Assembly: GCF_900635445.1 (NCBI RefSeq)
Contig: NZ_LR134117.1
Location: forward strand, 4,588,001-4,652,000
Origin: Serratia odorifera
Lineage (GTDB): Bacteria; Pseudomonadota; Gammaproteobacteria; Enterobacterales; Enterobacteriaceae
DNA: 64,000 nucleotides
Direction of reading: 5' to 3'
Of this stretch, positions 1 through 9,216 are shown piece by piece. A program made the position numbers and the translations under genes. Numbering within the stretch: position 1 is the first letter of the stretch; each line of letters starts with the position of its first letter. The notes under the pieces are model-generated. The model was not told the origin of the DNA and made no database searches. It saw only the letters and a program-made list of their open reading frames with translations.

Positions 1-1049
1 CTTAATTTTATCGGTGGTTTGGGGGTTATCGTACTGGCGGTGGCGGTGCTGCCGCTGCTGGGTATCGGTGGCGCCAAACTGTACCAGTCGGAAATGCCCG
101 GCCGTTCAAGGAAGAGCGGCTGACGCCGCGCCTGGCCGATACCTCCAAAAACCTGTGGCTGATTTATCTGGCGTTGGGCCTGCTATGCACCGTGGCGTTT
201 CGCGTGGCCGGCATGCCGTGGTTTGACGCGCTGTGTCACGGGCTCTCCACCGTTTCGCTCGGCGGTTTTTCGACCCGCAATGAAAGCCTCGGCTATTTCG
301 ACAGTTCGGCGGTGGAAATGGTCGGCGGTATTTTTTCCATCCTGGCGGCGGTCAACTTTACGCTGTATTTCGTTGCCGTCGGCAGGCGCAGCTTCAAACC
401 GCTCTATCGCAACCCCGAACTGCGCTTCTTTTTGCTGATCCTGTCGATCGTCGTCGCAATTGTAGTGGTTGAGCTTTACCGTGCTGACATGTACGGCGCG
501 AAAGACGCCTTTGTTCACGGTTTCTTCCTCACCAGTTCAATGATGACCGATAACGGCCTGGCCACCGCCGACTACGCACAGATGCCCTCGCATACCATCA
601 TGCTATTGCTGGCAGCCAGCTTCTTTGGCGGCTGCGTCGGCTCAACCTGCGGCGGCATCAAGGCGTTGCGCTTTTTGATCATGTACAAGCAGAGCCGCCA
701 CGAAGTCAATCAACTGGTGCACCCGAACGCCATCTTCACCATCAAAGTGGGTAACGCCCCGATCCACGATCGGGTGCTACGCTCGGTGTGGAGCTTCTTT
801 TTCCTGTACGTCTTATTCAGTTGCTTCTTTATTTGGGCGCTGAACCTGATGGGATACGACATCATGACGTCGTTCGCTACCGTTGCCGCCTGCATCAACA
901 ACATGGGGTTGGGCTTTGGTGAGACCGCCGCCGGTTTTGGCACCCTGAGCGATTCGGCCAAGTGGCTGATGTGTGCCGCCATGCTGTTTGGCCGTCTGGA
1001 AATTTACCCAATCCTGATTTTGTGTTCGCGCGCCTTTTGGCGCTTCTAA
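1..1049 (+). CDS. trkH: Trk potassium uptake protein TrkH (5' truncated by window, frameshifted)
   Basis: Membrane subunit of the Trk K+ uptake system, working with peripheral TrkA. The gene begins before the window; about 350 codons remain of a family length near 483. The reading frame starting at base 1 gives a hydrophobic segment and then stops at 121, and the rest of the protein continues in another frame from about base 104. Restoring one C in the short run at 102-103 joins the two into one TrkH-like sequence. Later segments carry the selectivity-filter type GGCVGSTCGG and end LFGRLEI...FWRF, typical of TrkH C-termini. The last 15 codons differ from the usual family ending (IYPILILCSR), perhaps from further base errors. 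No other gene of the usual trkH neighbourhood is visible. Confidence 0.85.
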
Positions 1050-1218
1050 ACCACTTTCCTGCTACGCTTAATACGTGGCTGCTGACGCCGGTGTCACCGA
1101 GAGCACCGGCGTTATCGTGCCGTCTGGCAGCGTGATTTTCATATAGTCAAAAGTTCTAAAGGCATTAGCAATAATAGCCGTTTTAACCAGAAGCCTGAAA
1201 AATGGCGCCCTTTTAAGG

Positions 1219-1263
1219 TATACTGCCTCGCACACTGTTTCGGGCGTTGCTGCGCCCGTTTTT
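1219..1263 (+). promoter_or_regulatory. Candidate promoter and terminator-like hairpin in betT leader
   Basis: A good -10 (TATACT, 1219-1224) has only a weak -35 match (CTGAAA) about 18 bases upstream. It is followed closely by a GC stem (CGGGCG 1241-1246, loop TTGCTG, CGCCCG 1253-1258) and five T residues. This looks like an intrinsic terminator inside a short leader, about 57 bases before the betT start. It could be an attenuator or simply the trkH terminator. A second stem (1085-1093 with 1104-1112) nearer trkH has no T tract. Confidence 0.4.
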
Positions 1264-1320
1264 ATGGAGTTGTTAAAACGATTAGCCTAACTCCCTAACG
1301 GACTAGCTAAAAGGTATTCT

Positions 1321-3315
1321 ATGAGCCAAAACGACACTGAAAACGTGGCACGTCGTAGCCATATCAATCCTCCGGTATTTTATATTTCCGCCATCTTGAT
1401 TTTTGTCCTGGTGGCGTTTGCGGCCTTTTATCCCGAATTGGCAGATCGCAAATTCAAAGCGTTGCAACAGGGTATTTTCACCAACGCCAGTTGGTTCTAT
1501 ATTTTGGCGGTGGCGCTGATTCTGCTGAGCGTCACCTTTTTAGGTTTGTCACGTTACGGCAATATCAAACTCGGGCCGGATCACGCCCAACCTGACTTCA
1601 GCTACGTGTCGTGGTTTGCGATGCTGTTTTCTGCCGGCATGGGCATCGGCCTGATGTTCTTTGGCGTCGCCGAGCCGGTGATGCACTATCTTTCGCCGCC
1701 GGTCGGCACGCCGGAAACAGTGGAAGCGGCTAAACAGGCCATGCGCCTGACCTTCTTCCACTGGGGCCTGCATGCCTGGGCGATTTATGCCATCGTGGCA
1801 CTGATCCTGGCGTTCTTCAGTTACCGTCACGGCCTGCCGCTGACGCTGCGTTCGGCGCTATATCCGATTATCGGCGATCGCATCTATGGGCCGATTGGCC
1901 ATGCGGTCGACATCTTTGCGGTTATCGGTACCGTGTTTGGCGTCGCGACCTCGCTGGGCTATGGCGTCTTGCAGGTTAATGCCGGGCTGAATCACCTGTT
2001 CGGCTTGCCGATAAACGAAACGGTGCAGGTGGTACTGATCGTGGTGATCACCGCGTTGGCCACGCTGTCGGTGGTATCCGGGCTGGACAAAGGCATTCGC
2101 ATTCTGTCCGAACTGAACCTTGGTCTGGCGGTGCTGCTGCTGGTGATGGTCGGGGTGCTCGGTCCAACGGTGCTGCTGCTGAAATCCTTTGTGGAAAACA
2201 CCGGCGGTTATCTGTCTGAAATCGTCAGCAAAACCTTCAACCTATACGCCTATGAGCCTAAATCCAGCAACTGGCTGGGGGGCTGGACGCTGCTGTACTG
2301 GGGCTGGTGGCTGTCGTGGTCGCCATTCGTCGGCATGTTTATCGCGCGCGTTTCCCGCGGCCGCACCATCCGCGAATTCGTCACCGGCGTGCTGTTTGTT
2401 CCTGCCGGCTTCACGCTGCTGTGGATGACCTTCTTCGGTAACAGCGCCATTCATCTGATTATGGATGAAGGCGCTCGCGATCTGGCCAGCACGGTGCAGA
2501 ACGACGTTTCGCTGGCGCTGTTCAACTTCCTCGAGCACTTCCCGTTCTCCAATATCCTGTCGTTTATCGCCATGGCGATGGTGGTGGTGTTCTTTGTTAC
2601 CTCTGCCGACTCGGGTGCGATGGTGGTCGATACGCTGGCCTCCGGCGGCAATGACCAAACGCCAATCTGGCAGCGTATCTTCTGGGCCGGGTTGATGGGC
2701 GTGGTGGCTATAGCCCTGCTGCTTGCCGGCGGCCTGAGCGCGTTGCAAACCGTGACCATCGCCAGCGCCCTGCCGTTTTCAATCATTCTGCTGGTGTCTA
2801 TTTACGGTCTGCTGAAGGCGCTGCGAGTCGACGCCTACAAGCGTGACAGTCAGATGATGACCACCATTGCGCCTACCGCCGCCCGCAATCCGATCTCGTG
2901 GCAGCGTCGTTTGCGCAATATTGCCTATTTCCCGAAACGCTCTCAGGTGAAACGCTTTGTCAGTGAAGTAGTGCAACCGGCAATGACGTTGGTAGAAGCG
3001 GAACTGGCCAAGCAGAGTACCGTTTCCTCGATTGACGACTCGCAAGACGACCGTATCCGTTTTGAAGTGGATCTGGGCGAGGATCTGAACTTTGTCTATG
3101 AAGTGCGCCTGCGAGCCTACATTCAACCGGCCTTTGCCCTGGCCGGGTTGAACGATGAACAACGTGACGAGGAGCATAAGTACTACCGCGGCGAAGTTCA
3201 TCTGAAGGAAGGCGGCCAGGATTACGACGTGATGGGCTGGACACAGGAGCAGATCATTCACGATATCCTCGATCAGTACGAGAAACACCTGCACTTCTTG
3301 CATCTGGTGCGCTAA
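1321..3315 (+). CDS. betT: BCCT family choline/betaine transporter, BetT type
   Basis: 664-residue inner-membrane transporter of the betaine-choline-carnitine family, importing choline or glycine betaine for osmoprotection. It shows the conserved glycine stretch GMGIGL near residue 106, the family signature WWLSWSPFVGMF with RVSRGRTIREF near residues 327-350, and about 12 membrane segments. A hydrophilic cytoplasmic tail of about 165 residues begins near KALRVDAYKRD (about 498). The long tail and total length match BetT (677 in E. coli) better than the shorter BetP/ProP-like members, so choline is the likelier substrate. No betA, betB or betI is adjacent, so it is a stand-alone transporter here. 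A strong terminator follows. Confidence 0.85.
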   Translation: MSQNDTENVARRSHINPPVFYISAILIFVLVAFAAFYPELADRKFKALQQGIFTNASWFYILAVALILLSVTFLGLSRYGNIKLGPDHAQPDFSYVSWFAMLFSAGMGIGLMFFGVAEPVMHYLSPPVGTPETVEAAKQAMRLTFFHWGLHAWAIYAIVALILAFFSYRHGLPLTLRSALYPIIGDRIYGPIGHAVDIFAVIGTVFGVATSLGYGVLQVNAGLNHLFGLPINETVQVVLIVVITALATLSVVSGLDKGIRILSELNLGLAVLLLVMVGVLGPTVLLLKSFVENTGGYLSEIVSKTFNLYAYEPKSSNWLGGWTLLYWGWWLSWSPFVGMFIARVSRGRTIREFVTGVLFVPAGFTLLWMTFFGNSAIHLIMDEGARDLASTVQNDVSLALFNFLEHFPFSNILSFIAMAMVVVFFVTSADSGAMVVDTLASGGNDQTPIWQRIFWAGLMGVVAIALLLAGGLSALQTVTIASALPFSIILLVSIYGLLKALRVDAYKRDSQMMTTIAPTAARNPISWQRRLRNIAYFPKRSQVKRFVSEVVQPAMTLVEAELAKQSTVSSIDDSQDDRIRFEVDLGEDLNFVYEVRLRAYIQPAFALAGLNDEQRDEEHKYYRGEVHLKEGGQDYDVMGWTQEQIIHDILDQYEKHLHFLHLVR

Positions 3316-3375
3316 CTGTCACAGGGTGACCGAGTGGCCCATTCGATAGGCAACGCCGGATTCCCCTTATTCTCA

Positions 3376-3400
3376 CCGCCCCGTCTGGGGCGGTTTTTGT
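3376..3400 (+). terminator. Rho-independent terminator after betT
   Basis: Perfect 7-bp stem CCGCCCC/GGGGCGG (3376-3382, 3387-3393) with a GTCT loop, followed by TTTTTGTTTT. Confidence 0.9.
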
Positions 3401-3495
3401 TTTAGATATTTTATTTATCTATGTATCAACCCTGACACATTCAAGAAACCAGGGCGCTGCATTGTTGTATCCGCATCACTGCGATAAGTTCAAAT

Positions 3496-3515
3496 GACTG
3501 TATATACGTACAGTA
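3496..3515 (+). promoter_or_regulatory. LexA (SOS) box upstream of nucA
   Basis: GACTGTATATACGTACAGTA matches the LexA consensus CTGT-N8-ACAG exactly in both arms (3498-3501, 3510-3513) with an alternating AT-rich core. It lies about 28 bases before the nucA start codon. SOS/RecA-dependent expression of the S. marcescens nuclease is established knowledge, and the box fits that. Confidence 0.9.
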
Positions 3516-3542
3516 TTTTGCCAACTTATTGAGGATATCACT

Positions 3543-4340
3543 ATGCGCTTGTCCAGAATTATTGCCCTTTCCGCCTTGCTGCTGGCAACCCAGGCCGGTG
3601 CCGCCACGCTGGAATCCATCGACAATTGTGCGGTCGGTTGCCCGACCGGCGGCGATTCTAACCTGTCAATTGTTCGCCACGCCTACACGCTGAATAACAA
3701 CGGCGACACCAAGTTTGCCAATTGGGTTGCCTACCACATCACCAAAGATACGCTGGCCAGTGGCAAATCACGCACCTGGCGCACCGACCCGGCGCTGGAT
3801 CCGGCACAGACGCTGGCACCTGCCGACTACACTGGCGCCAACGCCGCGCTGCAGGTGGACCGGGGACATCAGGCGCCGCTGGCCTCACTGGCCAACGTGT
3901 CGGACTGGGAGTCGCTGAACTATCTGTCCAACATTACGCCGCAAAAATCCGATCTTAACCAGGGCTCCTGGGCCGCGCTGGAAGATCAGGAGCGCAAGTT
4001 GATCGCACGCGCCGACATCAGCTCGGTCTATACCGTGACCGGGCCGCTGTACGAACGTGATATGGGAAAACTGCCGGGAACCACCAAGAGCCACACCATC
4101 CCCAGCGGCTACTGGAAAGTGATTTTCATCAATAACAGCCCGGAGGTTAATCATTACGCCGCGTTTATCTTCGACCAGAATACGCCGCGCGGCGCTGACT
4201 TCTGCCAGTTTCGCGTGACGGTTGACGAGGTTGAAAAACGCAGTGGTCTGATCCTGTGGGCCGGCCTGCCTGATGACGTGCAAGCCACGCTGAAACAAAA
4301 ACCCGGCGTACTGCCCGAACTGATGGGCTGCCAGCGCTAA
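3543..4340 (+). CDS. nucA: Secreted DNA/RNA non-specific endonuclease (Serratia nuclease)
   Basis: 265-residue secreted endonuclease that cuts single- and double-stranded DNA and RNA with Mg2+. The N-terminus is a Sec signal peptide (about residues 1-20, ending QAGA-A); the mature start TLESIDNCAVGCPTGG is nearly that of the S. marcescens enzyme. The family motif DRGH lies at residues 106-109 (general-base His109), and the metal-ligand Asn is N130 in LSNITPQ. Four cysteines (two near C29/C33, one in DFCQF, one in the final GCQR) fit the two disulfides of the enzyme. The start is supported by GAGG upstream. It is a single-gene unit with its own LexA box and ends at a hairpin shared with rhaM. 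Confidence 0.97.
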   Translation: MRLSRIIALSALLLATQAGAATLESIDNCAVGCPTGGDSNLSIVRHAYTLNNNGDTKFANWVAYHITKDTLASGKSRTWRTDPALDPAQTLAPADYTGANAALQVDRGHQAPLASLANVSDWESLNYLSNITPQKSDLNQGSWAALEDQERKLIARADISSVYTVTGPLYERDMGKLPGTTKSHTIPSGYWKVIFINNSPEVNHYAAFIFDQNTPRGADFCQFRVTVDEVEKRSGLILWAGLPDDVQATLKQKPGVLPELMGCQR

Positions 4341-4354
4341 GCTCGACATGAGGC

Positions 4355-4383
4355 CAGCAGGGGCGACAACCGCGCCCCTGCTG
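4355..4383. terminator. Hairpin between convergent nucA and rhaM
   Basis: Perfect 11-bp stem CAGCAGGGGCG/CGCCCCTGCTG with a 7-base loop, between two converging genes. It lacks a clear T tract on either strand, so it is either an imperfect bidirectional terminator or an mRNA 3'-end stabiliser. Confidence 0.6.
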
Positions 4384-4384
4384 A

Positions 4385-4699
4385 TTACTTCAGATAAAAC
4401 ACCTCGCGTAACGAAGTAGTCACCGGGCTGAAATCGACGTTGCTGGGCATCAGCTCGCTCATATATCGCCACCAGCGCTGACAAATCTCGGTTTGTGCCA
4501 CTGCATCCCACTGCGCCTGCGATTCTATGTCCACCACGCCAAACAGCAAATGCCGCGTTTCATCGAGAAAAATAGAATAATGGTGCGCGCCATGGGCCTT
4601 CAGCACCTGCGCCAACTCCGGCCAGATCGGGTCATGCCGCCGCTGATATTCGGCATGCGCCTCGGGGTTTACCTGCATGACAAAAGCCTTGCGTATCAT
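4385..4699 (-). CDS. rhaM: L-rhamnose mutarotase
   Basis: 104-residue cytoplasmic enzyme that interconverts alpha and beta anomers of L-rhamnose. From MIRKAFVMQVNPEAH through QRRHDPIWPEL and CQRWWRYM to the ending EVFYLK it matches the RhaM family along its full length. Six further in-frame codons exist upstream, but the family start and length favour the ATG at 4699. It is the last gene of rhaBADM, 64 bases downstream of rhaD. Confidence 0.95.
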   Translation of the reverse strand: MIRKAFVMQVNPEAHAEYQRRHDPIWPELAQVLKAHGAHHYSIFLDETRHLLFGVVDIESQAQWDAVAQTEICQRWWRYMSELMPSNVDFSPVTTSLREVFYLK

Positions 4700-4763
4700 T
4701 GTCCGTTTCCTCCGCACTGATGCCGGGCGAACTGCGGCACCACACTCTGGCCACGCGCCGGCA

Positions 4764-5591
4764 TTATTGCACCTCCAACGCGGCGCTCATTGGCGTAACG
4801 CCAAAACGCGCGGCTAGCGCGATAAACTGCTCGGTGGAGATGGTTTGCCGCTTCCCCCCCATCGCAATCACTTTCACCATGATTTCGGCGGACTTCTCGG
4901 CAGTGTCGATCAGGCCAAACGCCTCATCCAGCGTCGGCCCGCAGCCGAAAATGCCATGGAACGGCCACAAGACCAGGCTGTGATGGCGCATCTGTTCGGC
5001 GGTTTTCACGCCAATGCCGTCGGTGCCCGGCACCATCCATGGCACTATGCCAATACCGTCCGGGAACACCACCAGGCATTCGGTGCTCCCCTCCCATAGC
5101 AGACGGGTAAAGCTGGCGCTTTCCAGTTTTTCGACAAAGCTGAGCGCGATCAGGTTGGTGGCATGACAATGCATAATCACCCGATCCTGACCGTTGCTGA
5201 GCTGCATACGCACAATGTGCGACTGAAAGTGCGACGCCAGTTCAGAGGTCGGCAAGCCGCCCTGCGAAAGTCCCCAGTGAATATGATAGGCCGTGCCGTT
5301 ATGGTTGACCTGCAGCAGCACCAGGCTTTCCTCCGGCGCCAACGGCACGTTGCGGAAGAACTTGCCGGAGCCGGTCACCAGGAACCAGCAGTCGGCCAGT
5401 TCAGCCGCCGGTTGGCTGAGCTCTTCACAGCGCGGTTCAGCGACAAAATCGGCACGGTACGGCGCCACATCGTCATCGGTCAGGCGCAGGCTGATATTGC
5501 CGCCGTTGCGTTCATCCCAACCTTTTAGCCACATGTCGCCGGTGGCCTTAATCATACCCTGGACGAACCAGGAAGAAAGTATGCGTTGCAT
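4764..5591 (-). CDS. rhaD: Rhamnulose-1-phosphate aldolase
   Basis: 275-residue class II aldolase that cleaves L-rhamnulose 1-phosphate to dihydroxyacetone phosphate and L-lactaldehyde. The zinc ligands of the E. coli enzyme fall at the same numbers here: His141 and His143 (MHCHATN) and His212 (PFHGIFGCGP). The catalytic Glu117 (TSEL) is also present. The length is that of E. coli RhaD. It starts 11 bases after the rhaA stop, within the rhaBADM operon. Confidence 0.97.
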   Translation of the reverse strand: MQRILSSWFVQGMIKATGDMWLKGWDERNGGNISLRLTDDDVAPYRADFVAEPRCEELSQPAAELADCWFLVTGSGKFFRNVPLAPEESLVLLQVNHNGTAYHIHWGLSQGGLPTSELASHFQSHIVRMQLSNGQDRVIMHCHATNLIALSFVEKLESASFTRLLWEGSTECLVVFPDGIGIVPWMVPGTDGIGVKTAEQMRHHSLVLWPFHGIFGCGPTLDEAFGLIDTAEKSAEIMVKVIAMGGKRQTISTEQFIALAARFGVTPMSAALEVQ

Positions 5592-5602
5592 TGCGCTAGT
5601 CC

Positions 5603-6859
5603 TTAACGTTGGCTGAGAATCTGTTGTTCATAATCACGCACCGTGTCAAGCCAGCGGGCATCGGCCGGTACATCGTGTCGCTGGCAATAGGTTTCCCACA
5701 CCGCTTGCCACGGCAGGGATTTTTGCTCTTCCAGCAATGCCAGACGCGCGGTGTAATCCCCCTGCTGTTCCCGTTGGCGCAGCATTTCGGTCGGCTCCAG
5801 CAGAGCCCGCAGCAGCGCTTTTTTCATATTGCGGGTGCCAATCACCCAGGCGGCGATACGGTTGATCGAGGCATCAAAGAAATCCAGCCCGATATGCACC
5901 CGGTCAGCCAACTGATGACGCACGATCTCACTGGCGATGGCCTGCGTTTCATCATCCAGCAGCACCACATGATCGCTGTCCCAGCGCACCGGGCGGCTGA
6001 CGTGCAGCAGCAGTCGCGGCACGTACAGCATGGCGCTGGAAATCTTGTCGGAAATCACCTCTGTGGGATGGAAATGCCCCGCATCCAGGCATAGCGCGGT
6101 TTGGCGACTGGCGGCATAACCGAGATAGAATTCATTGGAACCGACGGTGTAACTTTCTGCGCCAATGCCAAACAGCTTGCTTTCCACGGCGTCAATGTGG
6201 TGCGCCGGATCGAGCTTTTCCGCCAGCACCTCATCCAGGGCGCTGACCAGACGCTGACGCGGGGCCAGACGATCGACCGGCGTGTCTTTCATGCCGTCCG
6301 GGACCCAGATATTCATCACCGATGCGCTGCCTAACTGCTGGCCAAAATAGGCGGAAACCCTGCGGCTGGCCTGGCAGTGTTCAATCCAGAAACGGCGAAC
6401 CTGCGGATCGGCGCTGGACAGCGTAAAGCCGCTGGCGCTCAGCGGATGCGAGAAACAGGACGGATTGAAATCCAGCCCCAGATTGTGCCGTTTGGCCCAG
6501 TCAACCCAGTGCGTAAAATGGCGCGGCTCAATTTCATTGCGTGGGACCGGGGTGTCCGACTCCAGATAAATGGCATGCAGATTCAGCCGATTCGGGCCGG
6601 GGATCAGCGCCAGCGCCTGCTCCAGATCGGCACGCAGCTCTGCGGCGTTGCGCGCTTTGCCAGGATAATTGCCGGTGGCCTGGATACCGCCGGTTAACAG
6701 CCCCTGCGGGTTTTCAAAACCGGCGACGTCATCGCCCTGCCAGCAGTGTATCGATACCGGCAGCCGGTCCAGCGTGTCCAGGGCGGCGTCAACATCCACG
6801 CCAATGTCGGCAAAGCGTCGTTTGGCCAGTTCCCAGGCCTGTTCAATCGGGCTCGTCAT
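5603..6859 (-). CDS. rhaA: L-rhamnose isomerase
   Basis: 418-residue metal-dependent aldose-ketose isomerase converting L-rhamnose to L-rhamnulose. Family blocks seen are PVSIHCWQGDDV, GNYPGKARNA, LDFNPSCFSHPLSASGFTLS, HIDAVESKLFGIGAESYTVG, DAGHFHPTEVISDK and HIGLDFFDASINRI. The start MTSPIEQAWELAK (6859) is chosen because it overlaps the rhaB stop by ATGA and matches the family length; an ATG two codons upstream is less likely. The overlap implies translational coupling to rhaB. Confidence 0.97.
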   Translation of the reverse strand: MTSPIEQAWELAKRRFADIGVDVDAALDTLDRLPVSIHCWQGDDVAGFENPQGLLTGGIQATGNYPGKARNAAELRADLEQALALIPGPNRLNLHAIYLESDTPVPRNEIEPRHFTHWVDWAKRHNLGLDFNPSCFSHPLSASGFTLSSADPQVRRFWIEHCQASRRVSAYFGQQLGSASVMNIWVPDGMKDTPVDRLAPRQRLVSALDEVLAEKLDPAHHIDAVESKLFGIGAESYTVGSNEFYLGYAASRQTALCLDAGHFHPTEVISDKISSAMLYVPRLLLHVSRPVRWDSDHVVLLDDETQAIASEIVRHQLADRVHIGLDFFDASINRIAAWVIGTRNMKKALLRALLEPTEMLRQREQQGDYTARLALLEEQKSLPWQAVWETYCQRHDVPADARWLDTVRDYEQQILSQR

Positions 6860-8325
6860 ACGCAAAATTCCTTAGAGGATTGGCTCAGCGACTGAAATTG
6901 CGGCCAGTGGGCGGCAAAATCCGGGTTGTCGTGAGGAGTAAAATGTTGCAACGGAAAATTGGCGGCCACCACCTGGCGGAAATGCTCAATATCATCCACG
7001 GCCCCCAGTGCCATCAGTTGTGCGCCAACGTTGCCGAGCGTGGAGGCTTCAATCGGACCTGCGCTGACCGCCAAACCGGTGGCATCGGCGCAAAGCTGGT
7101 TCAGCAACGCGTTCTGGCTGCCGCCGCCGACGATATGCAGTCGGCTTAACGGTCGCCCATGCAGATCGGCCAACTGTTGCGCCACCTGTCGATAAAGCAT
7201 CGCCAGGCTGTCGAAAATGCAGCGCACCAGCTGTGCCGGCGTTTCCGGCACCGGCATGCCCCGTTCACGGCAACTGTCCTGAATGGTTTGCCGCATGCTG
7301 ACCGGGTTGATAAAGCGGGGATCGTTGGGGTTGACCAGCCAACGGCACGCTGGTTGCTGCGCCGCCTGCGCGATAAGCGTCGGCAAATCGTCCAGCGCCA
7401 GTTCACGGGTAATACGTTGCAGCAACCACAGCCCCATGATGTTTTTCAGCACCCGGTAGCCGGTCGCGCCGCCTTCATTGGTAATATTCGCCGCCAGCGC
7501 CGCGTCATTCACCATCGCCAATGGGCTTTCAATGCCCATCAACGACCAGGTGCCAGAGCTCAAATAAGCGGCATCGGCATCCTGCAACGGGGTGGCCAAT
7601 ACTGCGCTGGCGGTGTCATGGGTGGCGACGGCAATCACCGGCACCTGGCGACCGCTTGGGCTACGCCAGTCACCGACGCGGTTGCCCGGCGGCGTCGGCT
7701 TGCCAAACCACTCGACGGGCACCCCGGCCCAGGCCAGCAGCTCGGCGTCCCAGCCGTCACTGGCGATATTCAGCAGTTGCGTGGTGCTGGCGTTGGTATA
7801 TTCCCAATTAAGCTGACCGGTGAGACGATAGTGTAGATAGTCGGGGATCAGCAGCAGGTGCGCGACGCGCTCCACCAGCTCGGGGTGTTGCTGGCTCAGC
7901 GCCCGCAACTGGTACAACGTATTGAACGGCAGATACTGTATGCCGGTGCGCCGGTAGATTTCATCAGCGCCGAACTCACGCTGCGCCTGCGCCATCACCC
8001 CCTGGGTGCGGGCATCTCGGTACGAAACTGCCTGACCGACGCGTTCGCCGTGCGCATCCAGCAGTACGAAATCAACGCCCCAGGTGTCAACGCCAATACC
8101 GTCAAGCCGGATATTCTCCCCATCCAGATCGCACAGCGCCTGGCAAATATGCTGCTCCAGAGCCTCCAGATCCCAACACTGCTGACCGTTACGCTGTTGC
8201 AGGCCATTGCTGAAACGGCTGACCTCCCGCAGCGTCAGACGCTGCGATGCCGAATGATAGCTTGCCAGCATGACTCGCCCGCTGGAGGCGCCAAGATCGA
8301 TGGCGGCAATATGATGAGTGGTCAT
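6856..8325 (-). CDS. rhaB: Rhamnulokinase
   Basis: 489-residue FGGY-family sugar kinase that phosphorylates L-rhamnulose at O1. The N-terminal phosphate loop AIDLGASSGRVML, the FGGY signature region (VATHDTASAV...SSGTWSLMG) and the C-terminal ATP-binding GGGSQNALLNQLCADATG are all present. It is the first gene of rhaBADM. Upstream lie an inverted-repeat RhaS-like site and a CRP-like site, the same arrangement as in E. coli. Unlike E. coli, the divergent neighbour is not rhaSR, which sits 15 kb away. Confidence 0.97.
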   Translation of the reverse strand: MTTHHIAAIDLGASSGRVMLASYHSASQRLTLREVSRFSNGLQQRNGQQCWDLEALEQHICQALCDLDGENIRLDGIGVDTWGVDFVLLDAHGERVGQAVSYRDARTQGVMAQAQREFGADEIYRRTGIQYLPFNTLYQLRALSQQHPELVERVAHLLLIPDYLHYRLTGQLNWEYTNASTTQLLNIASDGWDAELLAWAGVPVEWFGKPTPPGNRVGDWRSPSGRQVPVIAVATHDTASAVLATPLQDADAAYLSSGTWSLMGIESPLAMVNDAALAANITNEGGATGYRVLKNIMGLWLLQRITRELALDDLPTLIAQAAQQPACRWLVNPNDPRFINPVSMRQTIQDSCRERGMPVPETPAQLVRCIFDSLAMLYRQVAQQLADLHGRPLSRLHIVGGGSQNALLNQLCADATGLAVSAGPIEASTLGNVGAQLMALGAVDDIEHFRQVVAANFPLQHFTPHDNPDFAAHWPQFQSLSQSSKEFCV

Positions 8326-8352
8326 AACACAAGCCCGTCGTTACAAGATGCA

Positions 8353-8398
8353 GGCAGTGTAGAAAGTTGGCGCTGCGGCAGCCTTCTCATCACTGCCA
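8353..8398 (-). promoter_or_regulatory. Candidate RhaS activator site upstream of rhaB
   Basis: Two inverted half-sites: on the plus strand GGCAGTGTAGAAAG (8353-8366), and on the minus strand GGCAGTGATGAGAAG (its complement ends at 8398), separated by about 16 bases. The GGCA...GAAAG pattern and 16-base gap match what is known of the RhaS-binding inverted repeat at E. coli rhaBAD. The site lies about 28-73 bases before the rhaB start. Confidence 0.65.
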
Positions 8399-8434
8399 GC
8401 GCGTGCTGTTGACTGGCAAAATGCCAAAGATGAA

Positions 8435-8450
8435 TGTGAAACGGATCACG
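8435..8450 (+). promoter_or_regulatory. Candidate CRP site upstream of rhaB
   Basis: TGTGA-AACGGA-TCACG matches the CRP consensus TGTGA-N6-TCACA at 9 of 10 positions. It sits just upstream of the RhaS-like repeat, as expected for a catabolite-controlled sugar operon. Confidence 0.65.
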
Positions 8451-8523
8451 CTTTACTGGATGGGTTAACGCGCAGGGCAATAACGCTCCCTGAGGGCGGC
8501 AGGGAGCGGCGTAAGGGGGACGG

Positions 8524-9216
8524 TCAGCGGCCGGCGGTCAATGACCAATCGACGAGCCGCCCTTGGTCCATCGTCACCGCGCGGTCGCACATATGGTCGA
8601 TAACGTCGGCATCGTGGCTGACCAGAACCAGCGTCAGATCGCCAGCGCGCTTGAGGTCGTTCAACAGATTGAGAATTTCCGCCTGTACCGACATGTCCAG
8701 CGCCGACGTCGGTTCATCCAGCAACAGCAGCCTCGGTTTGAGCAACAGCGCGCGAACGATCGCCACGCGCTGGCGCTGGCCGCCGGAAAGCTGGTGCGGG
8801 TAGCGCGACAGCAGACGGGGATCCAGCCCCACCTGGCGAAAACCGTCGGCAACTTTCTGTTCGATGCCCCTCTCCCCCAGCAGTTGCAGCGGCTCCGCCA
8901 GCGTACGCAGCAAACGGTGTTTAGGGTGCAGCGAAGCGTAGGGATCTTGAAACACCATCTGCACTTCGCGACGCAGGTTGCCGGTAAAGGCCTGTCCCGG
9001 CTCGATGCGTCGCCCAAACAGGCTGAACTCCCCCTGCCATTGGCCGTTCAAGCCGGCCAATACCCAGAGCAGCGATGACTTGCCGCAGCCGGACGGACCG
9101 ACCAGACCGAAACATTCACCCGCGTCGATGCGCAGGTCGACGTCGTGTACTACGGTGCGCAGTTCATAGCCCTGACGATGGCTGACGCTCAGGCCATTCA
9201 ATGCAATCAGGCTCAT
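8524..9216 (-). CDS. Peptide/nickel-type ABC transporter ATPase (second, DppF/NikE-like)
   Basis: 230-residue ATPase of an oligopeptide/nickel-class importer. Walker A GPSGCGKSS, Q-loop MVFQDPYASLHP, signature LSGGQRQRVAI and Walker B LLLLDEPTSALD are intact. The start MSLIALNGLSV (9216) overlaps the stop of the upstream ATPase by ATGA; a 26-codon in-frame extension upstream would lie inside that gene and is rejected. It is the last gene of a five-gene operon with two permeases and a binding protein. The C-terminus is shorter than in DppF, lacking most of the oligopeptide C-terminal domain. Confidence 0.85.
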   Translation of the reverse strand: MSLIALNGLSVSHRQGYELRTVVHDVDLRIDAGECFGLVGPSGCGKSSLLWVLAGLNGQWQGEFSLFGRRIEPGQAFTGNLRREVQMVFQDPYASLHPKHRLLRTLAEPLQLLGERGIEQKVADGFRQVGLDPRLLSRYPHQLSGGQRQRVAIVRALLLKPRLLLLDEPTSALDMSVQAEILNLLNDLKRAGDLTLVLVSHDADVIDHMCDRAVTMDQGRLVDWSLTAGR

